From: Nocardia arizonensis
GTDB taxonomy: Bacteria; Actinomycetota; Actinomycetes; Mycobacteriales; Mycobacteriaceae
Length of the DNA: 64,000 bases
NCBI RefSeq assembly: GCF_001310275.1
Contig: NZ_LGYZ01000067.1
Coordinates: 62,001 to 126,000, forward strand
Direction of reading: 5' to 3'
Below the pieces are notes generated by a model, which was not told the origin of the DNA, searched no databases, and saw only the letters and a list, made by a program, of their open reading frames with translations. Shown here one piece after another: positions 53,604 through 62,463 of the stretch. How positions within the stretch are numbered: the stretch's first letter is position 1; every line of letters starts with the position of its first letter. A program made the position numbers and the translations under genes.

Positions 53604-55727
53604 ATGACCTCGGTGAGTTACGACCTGCGGGATCGGGCCGAACAGTTGCTGCGCGACCTGGCCGGGCCGTCCGCGCGACTGCGCGAGGACCAGTGGACCG
53701 CCATCGAGGCGCTGGTGGTGCGTCGGCAGCGGGCGCTGGTCGTGCAGCGCACCGGATGGGGCAAGTCGGCGGTGTACTTCATCGCCGCGAAACTGCTGCG
53801 CGGCGCGGGCCGCGGGCCGACAGTGATCGTGTCGCCGCTGCTCGCGCTCATGCGCAATCAGGTAGCGGCGGCCGAACAAGCGGGCGTGGTCGCCGCCACC
53901 ATCAATTCCGGCAACGTCACCGAATGGGGTGAGATACACCGGCGGGTCGCGGCGGGCGCGGTCGACGTGCTGCTCGTCAGCCCGGAACGGCTCAACAATC
54001 CCGACTTCCGCGATCAGGTCCTGCCGGAACTGGCCGCCGACGCCGGTCTGGTGGTGATCGACGAAGCGCACTGCGTCTCGGACTGGGGTCACGACTTCCG
54101 GCCCGACTACCGGCGCATCCGCACCCTGGTCGCCGATCTCGGGGCCGATATCCCCGTGCTCGCCACCACGGCGACGGCCAACGACCGCGTGGTCACCGAT
54201 ATCGCGAGCCAGATCGGCCCGGAATTCGACCCGGCCTCGGGACGCCGTTCGGCCGAAACACTCGTGCTGCGCGGCACTCTCGACCGCGAGTCGCTGCACC
54301 TGTCGCTGATCCGCTTCGACGACGCCGTGGAGCGCACGGCGTGGCTCGGTGATCATCTGCCCGCGCTGCGGGGTTCCGGCATCGTCTACACGCTCACCGT
54401 GGCCGCCGCGCACGATCTGGCCGACGTGCTCGCCGACCGCGGTCACAAGGTGGCCGCCTACACCGGTCAGACCGATCCCACCGAACGCGAAGCGCTCGAG
54501 GCGGCATTGCTGAACAACGAGGTGAAGGCGTTGATCGCGACCTCGGCGCTGGGGATGGGCTTCGACAAACCCGATCTGGGCTTCGTGGTGCACGTCGGCG
54601 CGCCCTCCTCGCCCATCGCCTACTACCAGCAGGTGGGGCGCGCGGGCCGCGGCACCGACCGTGCCGAGGTGATCCTGCTGCCCGGCCCGGAGGACGCGCG
54701 GATCTGGAGCTATTTCGCCTCGGTCGCCTTCCCGCGCGAGCACGTCGTGCGCGCGGTGCTCGACGCGCTCGAATTCGACCGGCCACTGTCGACCGCGGCG
54801 CTGGAACCTCGGGTCGAGTTGAATCGCTCCCGGTTGGAGATGGTGCTCAAGGTGCTCGACGTGGACGGCGCGGTGCGCCGGGTCCGCGGCGGCTGGATCG
54901 CCACCGGCTCGGACTGGGTCTACGACGCCGAACGCTACGAACGGCTCGCCGCCGCCCGCGACGCCGAACAGCGCGCGATGGTCGATTACCAGTCCACGGC
55001 GGACTGCCGCATGAACTTCCTGCGCCGCCAACTCGACGATCCCGGTCTGCCCGCCGATTCCGCGCCTGGCTGCGGACGCTGCGACAACTGCACCGGCGTG
55101 CGGCCCGACATCACCGTCGACGCCGCCTCGGTCACCGCGACCCGCGCCCGCCTGACGCGCCCGGGTCTCGACCTCGCCCCCCGCAAACAGTGGCCGACCG
55201 GACTGAACACGCTCGGCATCCCCCTGTCGGGCAAGATCACCGCGGGCGCCCAGGTCGGTCGGGCGCTCGGCAGGCTCACCGATCTCGGCTGGGGTCAGCG
55301 CCTGCGCGCCCTGCTCGACGCACCCGACGATCCGGTGCCCGACGCCGTCTTCGATGCCTGCGTCACGGTGCTGCGCGAATGGGATTGGGCCACTCGCCCG
55401 GTCGCCGTCATGGCACTGGAGTCCCCGACCCACCCGGTGCTCACCGCGACCCTCGCCGCCCGGCTCGCCGAGGTGGGCCGCCTGACCGACCTGGGCACAC
55501 TGATCCGCCGCCCGGACCGTCCACCGGTCTCGGCGGCCAACTCCGCCCACCGCGTGGCCGGCCTCTACGAGGCGTGGGAGGTGCCCGACCTCACCGACGT
55601 CGGGGGTCCGATCCTGCTGGTGGACGCACTCACCGACACCGGCTGGACCTTCACCCTCGCCGCCCACGCTCTCCGCGCCGCGGGCGCACCCGCGGTCCTG
55701 CCCTTCGCCCTCGCCACCGTCACCTAG
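53604..55727 (+). CDS. RecQ-family ATP-dependent DNA helicase
   Basis: A 707-residue 3'-5' helicase. Motif I is QRTGWGKSAVYF (with GWGKS rather than GxGKS), motif II DEAHCVSDWGHDFRPDY, motif III TATAND, and motif VI QVGRAGRG. A RecQ-type zinc element is present (DCRMNFLRRQLDD ... CGRCDNCTG). The last ~170 residues contain a region ending in a phosphoribosyltransferase-like VGGPILLVDALTDTGWTFTL motif, an unusual tail that may sense nucleotides. The start could be ATG 53595 or 53604; no Shine-Dalgarno decides. Confidence 0.88.
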   Translation: MTSVSYDLRDRAEQLLRDLAGPSARLREDQWTAIEALVVRRQRALVVQRTGWGKSAVYFIAAKLLRGAGRGPTVIVSPLLALMRNQVAAAEQAGVVAATINSGNVTEWGEIHRRVAAGAVDVLLVSPERLNNPDFRDQVLPELAADAGLVVIDEAHCVSDWGHDFRPDYRRIRTLVADLGADIPVLATTATANDRVVTDIASQIGPEFDPASGRRSAETLVLRGTLDRESLHLSLIRFDDAVERTAWLGDHLPALRGSGIVYTLTVAAAHDLADVLADRGHKVAAYTGQTDPTEREALEAALLNNEVKALIATSALGMGFDKPDLGFVVHVGAPSSPIAYYQQVGRAGRGTDRAEVILLPGPEDARIWSYFASVAFPREHVVRAVLDALEFDRPLSTAALEPRVELNRSRLEMVLKVLDVDGAVRRVRGGWIATGSDWVYDAERYERLAAARDAEQRAMVDYQSTADCRMNFLRRQLDDPGLPADSAPGCGRCDNCTGVRPDITVDAASVTATRARLTRPGLDLAPRKQWPTGLNTLGIPLSGKITAGAQVGRALGRLTDLGWGQRLRALLDAPDDPVPDAVFDACVTVLREWDWATRPVAVMALESPTHPVLTATLAARLAEVGRLTDLGTLIRRPDRPPVSAANSAHRVAGLYEAWEVPDLTDVGGPILLVDALTDTGWTFTLAAHALRAAGAPAVLPFALATVT

Positions 55728-55845
55728 TCCGGCCCACGCGAGCGGGCATTCCGCCCCGAGCGTTCCCACTCGGCGGATGCCTCGGCCTGCTCGCGCCGCG
55801 CGGACACCCGAATCGTGTCGGCGAGTACGGGCTGGATGTAAAGGC

Positions 55846-55851
55846 TAGGGT
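55846..55851 (+). promoter_or_regulatory. -10 box for leaderless polymerase/primase gene
   Basis: TAGGGT, six bases before GTG 55858. Confidence 0.5.
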
Positions 55852-55857
55852 CGCAGG

Positions 55858-56811
55858 GTGGCCGGTAAGTCGGGAACGCCCGCGATCGAACTGGATGTCG
55901 GACCGCATCGGGTGCGCATCTCCAATCCGGACCGGGTGTATTTCCCCGAGTCCGGCGCGACCAAACTCGATCTCGTGCGGTACTACCTGAGCGTCGGCGA
56001 CGGGATCGTCAACGCGCTGCGGGACCGGCCGTGCATGCTGCACCGATTTCCGAAGGGGCTCGCGGGCGACAAGGTGCACCAGAAGCGGTTGCCCGCGGGA
56101 GCGCCGGATTGGATTCCGACCGTGCGGGTGTTCTTCCCGCGCTACGGCCGCCACGCCGACGAACTGTGCGTCTCGGAATTGGCGGATGTCATCTGGGCCG
56201 TGCAGATGTCGACGGTGGAGTTCCATCCTTGGAACTCCCGGCGCTTCGATACCGAACGTCCCGACGAGTGGCGTATCGATCTCGATCCCATGCCGGATTG
56301 TCCGTGGTCGCGGGTGCGGCGGGTCGCGGGCGTGGTGCACGAGGTGCTCGACGAACTCGGCGCGGTCGGCTGGCCCAAGACCTCCGGCGGCCGAGGGCTG
56401 CACGTCTACGTGCGTATTCGGCCCGACTACGGATTCGCCGAAGTGCGGCGCGCCGCACTGGCTTTCGCGCACGAGGTGGAGCGGCGCGCGCCGCGGGACG
56501 TGACCACCACGTGGTGGCGCAAGGACCGCGATCCGCGCATGCTGTTCGTGGACTACAACCAGAACGCGCGCGATCACACCATCGCCGCCGCGTACTCGGT
56601 GCGCGGGGTTCCCGCGGCCACGGTGTCGACACCGGTGCGCTGGGACGAGATCCCGAATATCGATCCGCGTGATTTCACCATGTCGACCGTGCCGCGGCGC
56701 TACGCCGAGATCGGCGACCTGCACGCGGGCATCGATGACGCGGTCTTCGATATCGCGCCCCTGCTGGCCTGGGCCGATCGTGACCGGCTCGAGGATCCGC
56801 CGGAGGAGTGA
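55858..56811 (+). CDS. LigD-type DNA polymerase/primase domain protein
   Basis: A 317-residue stand-alone relative of the polymerase domain of DNA ligase D, used in end joining and gap filling. Catalytic acidic residues are in DLDPMPDC, and TSGGRGLHVYVRI, HRFPKG and FVDYNQNARDHT are typical. It resembles the Rv3730c/PolD1 type. The start GTG 55858 has a leaderless -10. Ku and the ligase domain are not next to it. Confidence 0.9.
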   Translation: MAGKSGTPAIELDVGPHRVRISNPDRVYFPESGATKLDLVRYYLSVGDGIVNALRDRPCMLHRFPKGLAGDKVHQKRLPAGAPDWIPTVRVFFPRYGRHADELCVSELADVIWAVQMSTVEFHPWNSRRFDTERPDEWRIDLDPMPDCPWSRVRRVAGVVHEVLDELGAVGWPKTSGGRGLHVYVRIRPDYGFAEVRRAALAFAHEVERRAPRDVTTTWWRKDRDPRMLFVDYNQNARDHTIAAAYSVRGVPAATVSTPVRWDEIPNIDPRDFTMSTVPRRYAEIGDLHAGIDDAVFDIAPLLAWADRDRLEDPPEE

Positions 56812-56983
56812 CCGCGCGCCGGGCACGCGCGCGACGGCCGGACCCGTGGCGGCGAGGACGTCGGCGCGCCGGGGTGGTCGCGGGCGCGGTGATAGGTTCG
56901 GCGGTGACGGGTATCGGCCCGTCCAGGTCGGCGGGGAGGGACCCGACCGGCCGTGGTCGGTATTCGGCGAGGAGGTCCCCGCG

Positions 56984-57934
56984 ATGAGCGATCCGGTCGT
57001 ACCGGTGGCGATCGGCCCGGTCGGGCAGGCGCCGACACTGCTCGCGAAGGCGGTGGTCGAGGGCGGCGCGGCGCTCACCGACCTCGCGGAGGCCAGGGGC
57101 CTGATCTGGGTGGGCCGTCCGGCCGATTTCCCGCGCGAGCTGCCCGACACGGTGGAATGGGTGCAGTTGCCCGCGGCCGGTGTCGAGGACTGGTTCGCCG
57201 CGGGAGTATTCACACGGCTGCCGGGAATCCGATTCACCTCCGCCGCGGGGGCATTCGCGGCCAGCGTGGCCGAACACGCGCTCATGCTGCTGCTCGCGGG
57301 TGTGCGCTATCTGCCCGAACAACTGCGGGCGCGCAGTTGGCGGCAACAGGATTTCTTCCCGCACGTCGGCTCGCTGCGCGGCAAGACGATCACGATCGTC
57401 GGCGCGGGCGGCATCGGCCGCGCGCTGATCCCCCTGCTGACCCCGCTGGGCGCGCACATCATCGCGGTGACCAGGTCCGGTCACCCGATCACCGGCCCCG
57501 GGATCGCGGACGCGGTCGAGACCCTGCCCGCCGATCAGCTGCACAAGGTGTGGGCGCGCACCGATCATGTCGTGGTGGCCGCGCCCTCGACGCCCGACAC
57601 CCACCATCTGATCGATGCCGACGTACTGTCGCGGCTGAAGCCCTCGTCGTGGGTGATCAACGTGGCGCGCGGTCCGCTCATCGATACCGACGCGCTGGTG
57701 GCGGCGTTGTCCTCGGGCGCTATCGGCGGTGCGGGACTCGACGTCACCGACCCCGAACCGCTGCCGGACGGCCATCCGCTCTGGACGCTGCCGAACATCA
57801 TTGTCACGCCGCATGATTCGAATCCGCCGCAGCTGCGGATGGCCGCGTTCGCCGACCATGTCGCGGAGAACGTACGTCGGTTCACCGAGGGCCGGGAGTT
57901 GCTGGCCCCGATCGATCCGGCTCGCGGGTACTGA
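56984..57934 (+). CDS. D-isomer-specific 2-hydroxyacid dehydrogenase
   Basis: A 316-residue NAD(P)-dependent oxidoreductase. The cofactor loop is VGAGGIGRALIPLL (about 137-150), and catalytic residues lie in NVARGPLIDTDAL (Arg), DVTDPEPLPDGHPLW (Glu) and TPHDSNPP (His). It probably reduces a 2-keto acid or oxidises a D-hydroxyacid; which one cannot be told. ATG 56984 is preceded by GAGGAGG at eight bases. The frame is open upstream but lies over other sequence. Confidence 0.88.
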   Translation: MSDPVVPVAIGPVGQAPTLLAKAVVEGGAALTDLAEARGLIWVGRPADFPRELPDTVEWVQLPAAGVEDWFAAGVFTRLPGIRFTSAAGAFAASVAEHALMLLLAGVRYLPEQLRARSWRQQDFFPHVGSLRGKTITIVGAGGIGRALIPLLTPLGAHIIAVTRSGHPITGPGIADAVETLPADQLHKVWARTDHVVVAAPSTPDTHHLIDADVLSRLKPSSWVINVARGPLIDTDALVAALSSGAIGGAGLDVTDPEPLPDGHPLWTLPNIIVTPHDSNPPQLRMAAFADHVAENVRRFTEGRELLAPIDPARGY

Positions 57935-57978
57935 CCCGCGAGAATCACACTGTCCGACACCTCAAGTAACACCTTTTA

Positions 57979-58019
57979 TCAATGAGCCATTGACAACTGG
58001 CACATTAATAAATGATCCT
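57979..58019 (+). promoter_or_regulatory. A+T-rich promoter and operator of the oxidation cluster
   Basis: TCAATG-AGC-CATTGA (57979-57993) is a perfect inverted repeat overlapping a consensus -35, TTGACA (57990-57995). Eighteen bases on, GATCCT (58014-58019) is a -10 candidate six bases before ATG 58026. The region 57957-58025 is far richer in A+T than the rest of the window. An operator covering the -35 suggests repression. Confidence 0.5.
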
Positions 58020-58025
58020 TAGCTC

Positions 58026-58997
58026 ATGACATGGTCAACGACGACCTCGATCCCCCCGCCGTCGACGCGAGCCGTACTCGCCGCCGTGGCCGCCGAGTAC
58101 CTGATGCGACCGGTGAACTGCGCGATCCCGCTCAATCCCCCCGGCATCCGCATCGCCCGCGCGCTCATCGCAGGCATCATGGCGACGGCGGGGCCGGTCC
58201 CCACTGGCACCTCGGTCACCTCGGTCTCGACGGGCGCGGTCCGGGGCGAATGGGTGCGGGCGGCGGGTGTGGGTTTCGGACCGCGCGCCGTCTACTACAT
58301 CCACGGCAGCGGATACGTGCTGTGCTCGGTGCGCACCCATCGCGCACTCGCCTCGCGACTGTCCCGTCGCACCGGACTGCCGGTCTTCCTCACCGACTAC
58401 CGACTCGCCCCCGAACATCGCTTCCCGGCCGCGGCCGACGACGTGGAGGCGGGCTACCGCTGGCTGCTCGGCGGGGGTATCCGCGCGGAAGACATTGTCA
58501 TCGCCTGTGATTCGGCGGGCGGACATCTCGCGCTCGACCTGCTCGTCGAGAACGAGCGCGCACGGCGGCCGCAACCGGCGGCCGTGGCCATGTTCTCCCC
58601 GCTGCTGGATCTGACCTTCACCCTGGCCGCCGCCGCGGAACGGCGCCGTCGCGATCCGCTCATCTCCGCCGCGGCCGCGGCTCGGCTTCCCCGCCACTAC
58701 ACTCGCGGCCTCCCCGACGACACGCCCCGCCTGCGGCTGCGGGTTCCGTACGGCATCGACCTACCGCCGATCCTCGTCCAAGCGGGCGGCGCGGAAATGC
58801 TCAGTGCCGACGCACGGGCGCTGCGCGACATGGTGCGCGCGGCGGGCGGAACCTGCGAACTGGAGATCTGGCCGGGTCAGGTGCACGTCTTCCAGGCGCT
58901 GCCGCTGCTGTCACCGCAGGCCGATCCCGCACTGGACCGGGCCGCGGCGTTCCTGCGGGCCGCCATGACCGAACGCGCGAGCACGGAAGCGAGCTGA
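58026..58997 (+). CDS. HSL-family alpha/beta hydrolase (esterase)
   Basis: A 323-residue esterase. YIHGSGYVLCS carries the HGGG-like oxyanion motif (Ser in place of the second Gly), the nucleophile Ser is in ACDSAGGHLALDLL, the acid is near GGAEMLSADAR and the His in GQVHVFQALPLL. YRLAPEHRFPAAADD is a family signature. Such enzymes cleave acyl esters, including lipids. It is the first gene of a cluster; the SDR gene begins one base after its stop. A leaderless start at ATG 58026 is suggested by the promoter. Confidence 0.85.
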   Translation: MTWSTTTSIPPPSTRAVLAAVAAEYLMRPVNCAIPLNPPGIRIARALIAGIMATAGPVPTGTSVTSVSTGAVRGEWVRAAGVGFGPRAVYYIHGSGYVLCSVRTHRALASRLSRRTGLPVFLTDYRLAPEHRFPAAADDVEAGYRWLLGGGIRAEDIVIACDSAGGHLALDLLVENERARRPQPAAVAMFSPLLDLTFTLAAAAERRRRDPLISAAAAARLPRHYTRGLPDDTPRLRLRVPYGIDLPPILVQAGGAEMLSADARALRDMVRAAGGTCELEIWPGQVHVFQALPLLSPQADPALDRAAAFLRAAMTERASTEAS

Positions 58998-58998
58998 C

Positions 58999-59901
58999 AT
59001 GGGAATATTCGGACTGGACAGACTGCTGCCGGGCGGATCACCGCGCACCCGCGACGCGCGCGCGGTGGTGACCGGCGCGGGCAGCGGAATCGGCCGCGCG
59101 TTCGCCGTGCAGATCGCGGCGCGCGGCGGGCGGGTGATCTGCGCCGACATCGACAGCACGCGGGCGGCGGAGACGGTTGCGCTGATCGAACGCGACCATC
59201 CGGGCGTCGCCCACGCCTTCGCCTGCGATGTCGCCCGGCGCGACGATATGCAACTGCTCGCCCATTTCGCCGAGACCGTATTCGACGGACCGGTCAGCCT
59301 GGTCGTCAACAACGCGGGCGTCGGCATCGGCGGCCGACACGTCGGCGATATCGGTTTCGCGGACTGGGAATGGGCGCTCGGCATCAACCTGTGGGGCGTG
59401 GTGCACGGCTGCGAGATCTTCGCACCGCAACTGCGCGCCGCGCGCCGCGGCGGCATCATCAATGTCGCCTCCGCCGCCGGATTCGCCGCCGCGCCCTCGA
59501 TGGCGGTCTACAACGCCTCCAAGGCCGCGGTGATCTCACTGTCGGAGACCATGGCCGCCGAGCTGGCGGCCTCGAATGTCGCGGTGACCGTGCTGTGCCC
59601 GACCTTCGTCAAGACCAATGTGGCCCACGACGGCCGCATCACCGACGGTTCCCGGCACCTGGCCGAAACCCTCATGCGCTGGACCGGTTTCGGCCCCGAC
59701 CAGGTCGCGCGCATCACCCTGGACGCGCACGACCGCGGCACGCTCTACGTGCTGCCGCAGTTCGACGCGCACGTGGTCTGGCGGCTCAAACGCTGGTTCC
59801 CCGCCCAGTACACCTACGCCCTCGGCCTGCTGGACCGGCTGCTGCCGCAGCAGGCATCCACCACCGGCGACCGCGCGCTCGCCGACAAGACGGGAGTCTG
59901 A
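58999..59901 (+). CDS. Short-chain dehydrogenase/reductase
   Basis: A 300-residue NAD(P) oxidoreductase. The cofactor motif is TGAGSGIGRAFAV (25-37), structural NNAG in VVNNAGVGIGG, and catalytic Tyr-x3-Lys in VYNASKAAVISL with an upstream Ser (NVASAAG). It probably interconverts an alcohol and ketone made or used by the neighbouring monooxygenase. It starts one base after the esterase stop and ends TGACATG, one base before the diiron gene. Confidence 0.88.
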   Translation: MGIFGLDRLLPGGSPRTRDARAVVTGAGSGIGRAFAVQIAARGGRVICADIDSTRAAETVALIERDHPGVAHAFACDVARRDDMQLLAHFAETVFDGPVSLVVNNAGVGIGGRHVGDIGFADWEWALGINLWGVVHGCEIFAPQLRAARRGGIINVASAAGFAAAPSMAVYNASKAAVISLSETMAAELAASNVAVTVLCPTFVKTNVAHDGRITDGSRHLAETLMRWTGFGPDQVARITLDAHDRGTLYVLPQFDAHVVWRLKRWFPAQYTYALGLLDRLLPQQASTTGDRALADKTGV

Positions 59902-59902
59902 C

Positions 59903-60829
59903 ATGGCCATCGCCATGGATTTCGACGATATGCTCGCCAAGATCAAGGATCGGCAATGGGCGCTGGCCGATATCGAATGGGACGCGCCCGGCGCGGACAC
60001 CGTCTCGCCCGAATTGCACGCCCGGCTAGCGCCTTTCATGGCCGATCTGATGTGGATCGAGAATGTCGGCGCGCGCGGTTTCGCCGCCATGGCCAAGAAG
60101 GCACCGACCGAGACGCTGCGCGAGATCTACCGCTATTTCCACGCCGAGGAGCAGAAGCACGCCAATGCCGAACTCGCGCTCATGCGACGGTGGGGCATGC
60201 TCGACGGTGACGCGATCCCGCAGCCGAATGTGAACGTCAAACTCGTCATCGATTTCCTCGACAAGTATTCCGACGAGATGTCGCTGTCGTTCCTCGGCAC
60301 CGTCATCCCCATGCTCGAGGTGGCCCTCGACGGCGCGTTGGTGAAATTCATCATGGACGAGATCGACGACCCGGTCTGCCAGGAGGTGTTCAAGCGCATC
60401 AACGCCGACGAATCCCGGCATCTCGCCGTGGATTTCGCCGTGATGGACGTGCTCGGTCACGCGCGGCTGCGCACACTGATGATCGAACTGGTCGGCGGGT
60501 GGGTCAAGCCGACGTTCCTCATCGGCGTGCTCAGCTATGTGCCGCTGCTGAACAAGATGCGCGACAATATCGTCGCGATGGGCGTGGACGAGGAGAAGCT
60601 CTATACCGCGCTCAAGCGCTACCGCACTGTCGGTGAGCGCAGCGAATTCGCCCGCCGCCTGCCCATGTACCAGATCGTGAAGACGCACGGCGGCTGGGTC
60701 GTCGACCGCGGCCACCCGTATCACCTTTTCGCCGACGCGCTGGTACGGATCACCGCGCGAGTGCCGAAGAGGTTGCTGCGCGAGGACCCGACATGGTCGA
60801 AGGAACTCACCTACGAGCCCGCGGCATGA
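59903..60829 (+). CDS. Ferritin-like diiron protein
   Basis: A 308-residue helical protein. Two ExxH motifs (AEEQKHAN and DESRHLAVDF) plus upstream Glu residues in IENVGARGF and MLEVALDG fit a four-helix diiron site. It resembles ferritin-like hydroxylase/N-oxygenase proteins of actinobacteria. Its position between an SDR and a flavin monooxygenase implies oxidation of the same substrate. ATGA overlap couples it to the next gene. Confidence 0.78.
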   Translation: MAIAMDFDDMLAKIKDRQWALADIEWDAPGADTVSPELHARLAPFMADLMWIENVGARGFAAMAKKAPTETLREIYRYFHAEEQKHANAELALMRRWGMLDGDAIPQPNVNVKLVIDFLDKYSDEMSLSFLGTVIPMLEVALDGALVKFIMDEIDDPVCQEVFKRINADESRHLAVDFAVMDVLGHARLRTLMIELVGGWVKPTFLIGVLSYVPLLNKMRDNIVAMGVDEEKLYTALKRYRTVGERSEFARRLPMYQIVKTHGGWVVDRGHPYHLFADALVRITARVPKRLLREDPTWSKELTYEPAA

Positions 60830-62379
60830 ACGGGCGAAAGGATTCCGCGACCGTGGGCGAGAACTCGGTTCGGGCACCCGGCCGACTCGACGTGGCCGTG
60901 ATCGGCGGCGGATTCGCGGGTGTCGGCGCGGCCATCCGGCTGCGTCAGCGCGGCATCACGAATTTCGTGATACTCGAACGCGCCGGCGCGCTCGGCGGCA
61001 CCTGGCGCGACAACACCTATCCCGGCGCGGCCTGCGATATTCCGTCACGGCTGTACTCCTATGGGTTCGCCCCGAATCCGCACTGGTCGCACACCTATTC
61101 CGGCAGCCGCGAAATATTGGATTACATCGAGTCGATGGCGCGGCGTTTCGATCTCGCCCCGCATATCCGATTCGACAGCACGGTGACCGGTGTGGCCTTC
61201 GACGAGGCCGCCGGACTGTGGGAGGTTCGGGTCGAGGGGAGCGCGGAGCCGGTGCGGGCGCGGACGGTGGTGCTCGCCTCGGGCCCGCTGGCCAACGCGA
61301 GCCTGCCCCCGATCCGTGGTATCGAGGACTACCGCGGTCATATGATCCACAGCGCCCGCTGGGACCACGACTACGACTTCACCGGCAAGCGGGTGGCCGT
61401 GGTCGGCACCGGGGCCAGCGCCGTGCAGATCATTCCCGAACTCGTGGAGCGGGCCGCCGCGGTGAAGGTGTTCCAGCGCACGCCCGGCTGGGTGCTGCCC
61501 CGGGTGAACCGGCGCACCGGTGCACTCACCAAGGAGATCTACCGGCGGGTGCCCGCGACCCAGACCCTGGCACGGCAGCTGTGGTTCTACGGTCACGAGT
61601 CGGTGGCGCTCGGCGTGGTGTGGAACACCCCGCTGACCAGGGTGGTCGAACTGGTCGGCAAGGCGCAGTTGCGCAGGCAGGTCAAGGATCCGTGGCTGCG
61701 CCGTCAGCTCACCCCGGACTTCCGCGCGGGCTGCAAACGGCTGCTGATGACCGACGACTACTACCCGGCGCTGCAACGCGAGAACTGCAAGCTCATCACC
61801 TGGCCGATCGCCCGCATCAGCGAACACGGCATCCGCACCGCCGAAGGCGTGGAACACCAGGCCGACTGCATCGTCTTCGCGACCGGATTCGACGTCTCCA
61901 AGACCGGCACGCCGATTCCGGTGGTCGGGCGCGACGGGCGCGTGCTGGCGCGGGAGTGGTCGCGCGGCGCGTACGCCTACCGGAGCGTCGCCGTGTCGGG
62001 CTATCCGAATCTGTTTCTCACCTTCGGTCCGAATTCGGGTCCGGGACACAATTCGGCGCTGGTCTACATGGAGGCCCAGATCGACTACATCGTCGGCGCG
62101 ATCGAGACGATCCTCAGCCGCGACCTGCGGCTGCTCGACGTGCGCCGCGACCGCCAGGACCGCTACAACGCCGCCATCCAGCGCAGACTCGCCGCCACCA
62201 CCTGGAATTCGGGCTGCCGCAGTTGGTATCTCACCGAGGACGGCTTCAACGCCACCATGTATCCGGGCTTCGCCACCCAGTACGTGGGCCAGTTGCGCGA
62301 ATTCGACCCGCGCGACTACGAGGCCGAGCCGTTCGCGGCGCGCGCCGACCAGCCGCGACAGGCTGCCGTTCCCAGGTGA
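60826..62379 (+). CDS. Flavin-containing/Baeyer-Villiger-type monooxygenase
   Basis: A 517-residue FAD/NADPH monooxygenase. The FAD loop is VIGGGFAGVGAA (25-36), the NADPH loop VVGTGASAVQIIPEL, and YRGHMIHSARW matches the Baeyer-Villiger fingerprint FxGxxxHxxxW with Tyr for Phe. ERAGALGGTWRDNTYPGAACD is typical. It would insert oxygen next to a ketone, giving an ester, which the cluster's esterase could cleave. Start ATG 60826 overlaps the diiron gene stop (ATGA). Confidence 0.88.
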   Translation: MNGRKDSATVGENSVRAPGRLDVAVIGGGFAGVGAAIRLRQRGITNFVILERAGALGGTWRDNTYPGAACDIPSRLYSYGFAPNPHWSHTYSGSREILDYIESMARRFDLAPHIRFDSTVTGVAFDEAAGLWEVRVEGSAEPVRARTVVLASGPLANASLPPIRGIEDYRGHMIHSARWDHDYDFTGKRVAVVGTGASAVQIIPELVERAAAVKVFQRTPGWVLPRVNRRTGALTKEIYRRVPATQTLARQLWFYGHESVALGVVWNTPLTRVVELVGKAQLRRQVKDPWLRRQLTPDFRAGCKRLLMTDDYYPALQRENCKLITWPIARISEHGIRTAEGVEHQADCIVFATGFDVSKTGTPIPVVGRDGRVLAREWSRGAYAYRSVAVSGYPNLFLTFGPNSGPGHNSALVYMEAQIDYIVGAIETILSRDLRLLDVRRDRQDRYNAAIQRRLAATTWNSGCRSWYLTEDGFNATMYPGFATQYVGQLREFDPRDYEAEPFAARADQPRQAAVPR

Positions 62380-62387
62380 GGGCGCTC

Positions 62388-62433
62388 GGCGATCCGGCGG
62401 TTAGACTCGCCTCAGCCGAGTCACCGGATCGCC
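62388..62433. promoter_or_regulatory. Nested inverted repeats between monooxygenase and MerR gene
   Basis: GGCGATCCGG (62388-62397) and CCGGATCGCC (62424-62433) form a perfect 10-bp outer arm. Inside it GACTCG (62404-62409) and CGAGTC (62417-62422) form a second 6-bp stem. TAGACT (62402-62407), a good -10 for the MerR gene, lies within. It may terminate the cluster mRNA, serve as the MerR operator, or both. Confidence 0.5.
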
Positions 62434-62463
62434 GGTGCGCGGGCGACGGGCAGGGGTGAGGAG

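Noticed and set aside
53421-55769. Open frame of about 780 codons antisense to the RecQ-like gene
   Set aside because: Helicase motifs lie on the plus strand; the antisense translation has no recognisable fold or start signal.
57957-58025. A+T-rich patch considered as an attachment site or phage remnant
   Set aside because: No direct repeats, integrase or tRNA nearby; promoter elements explain the composition.
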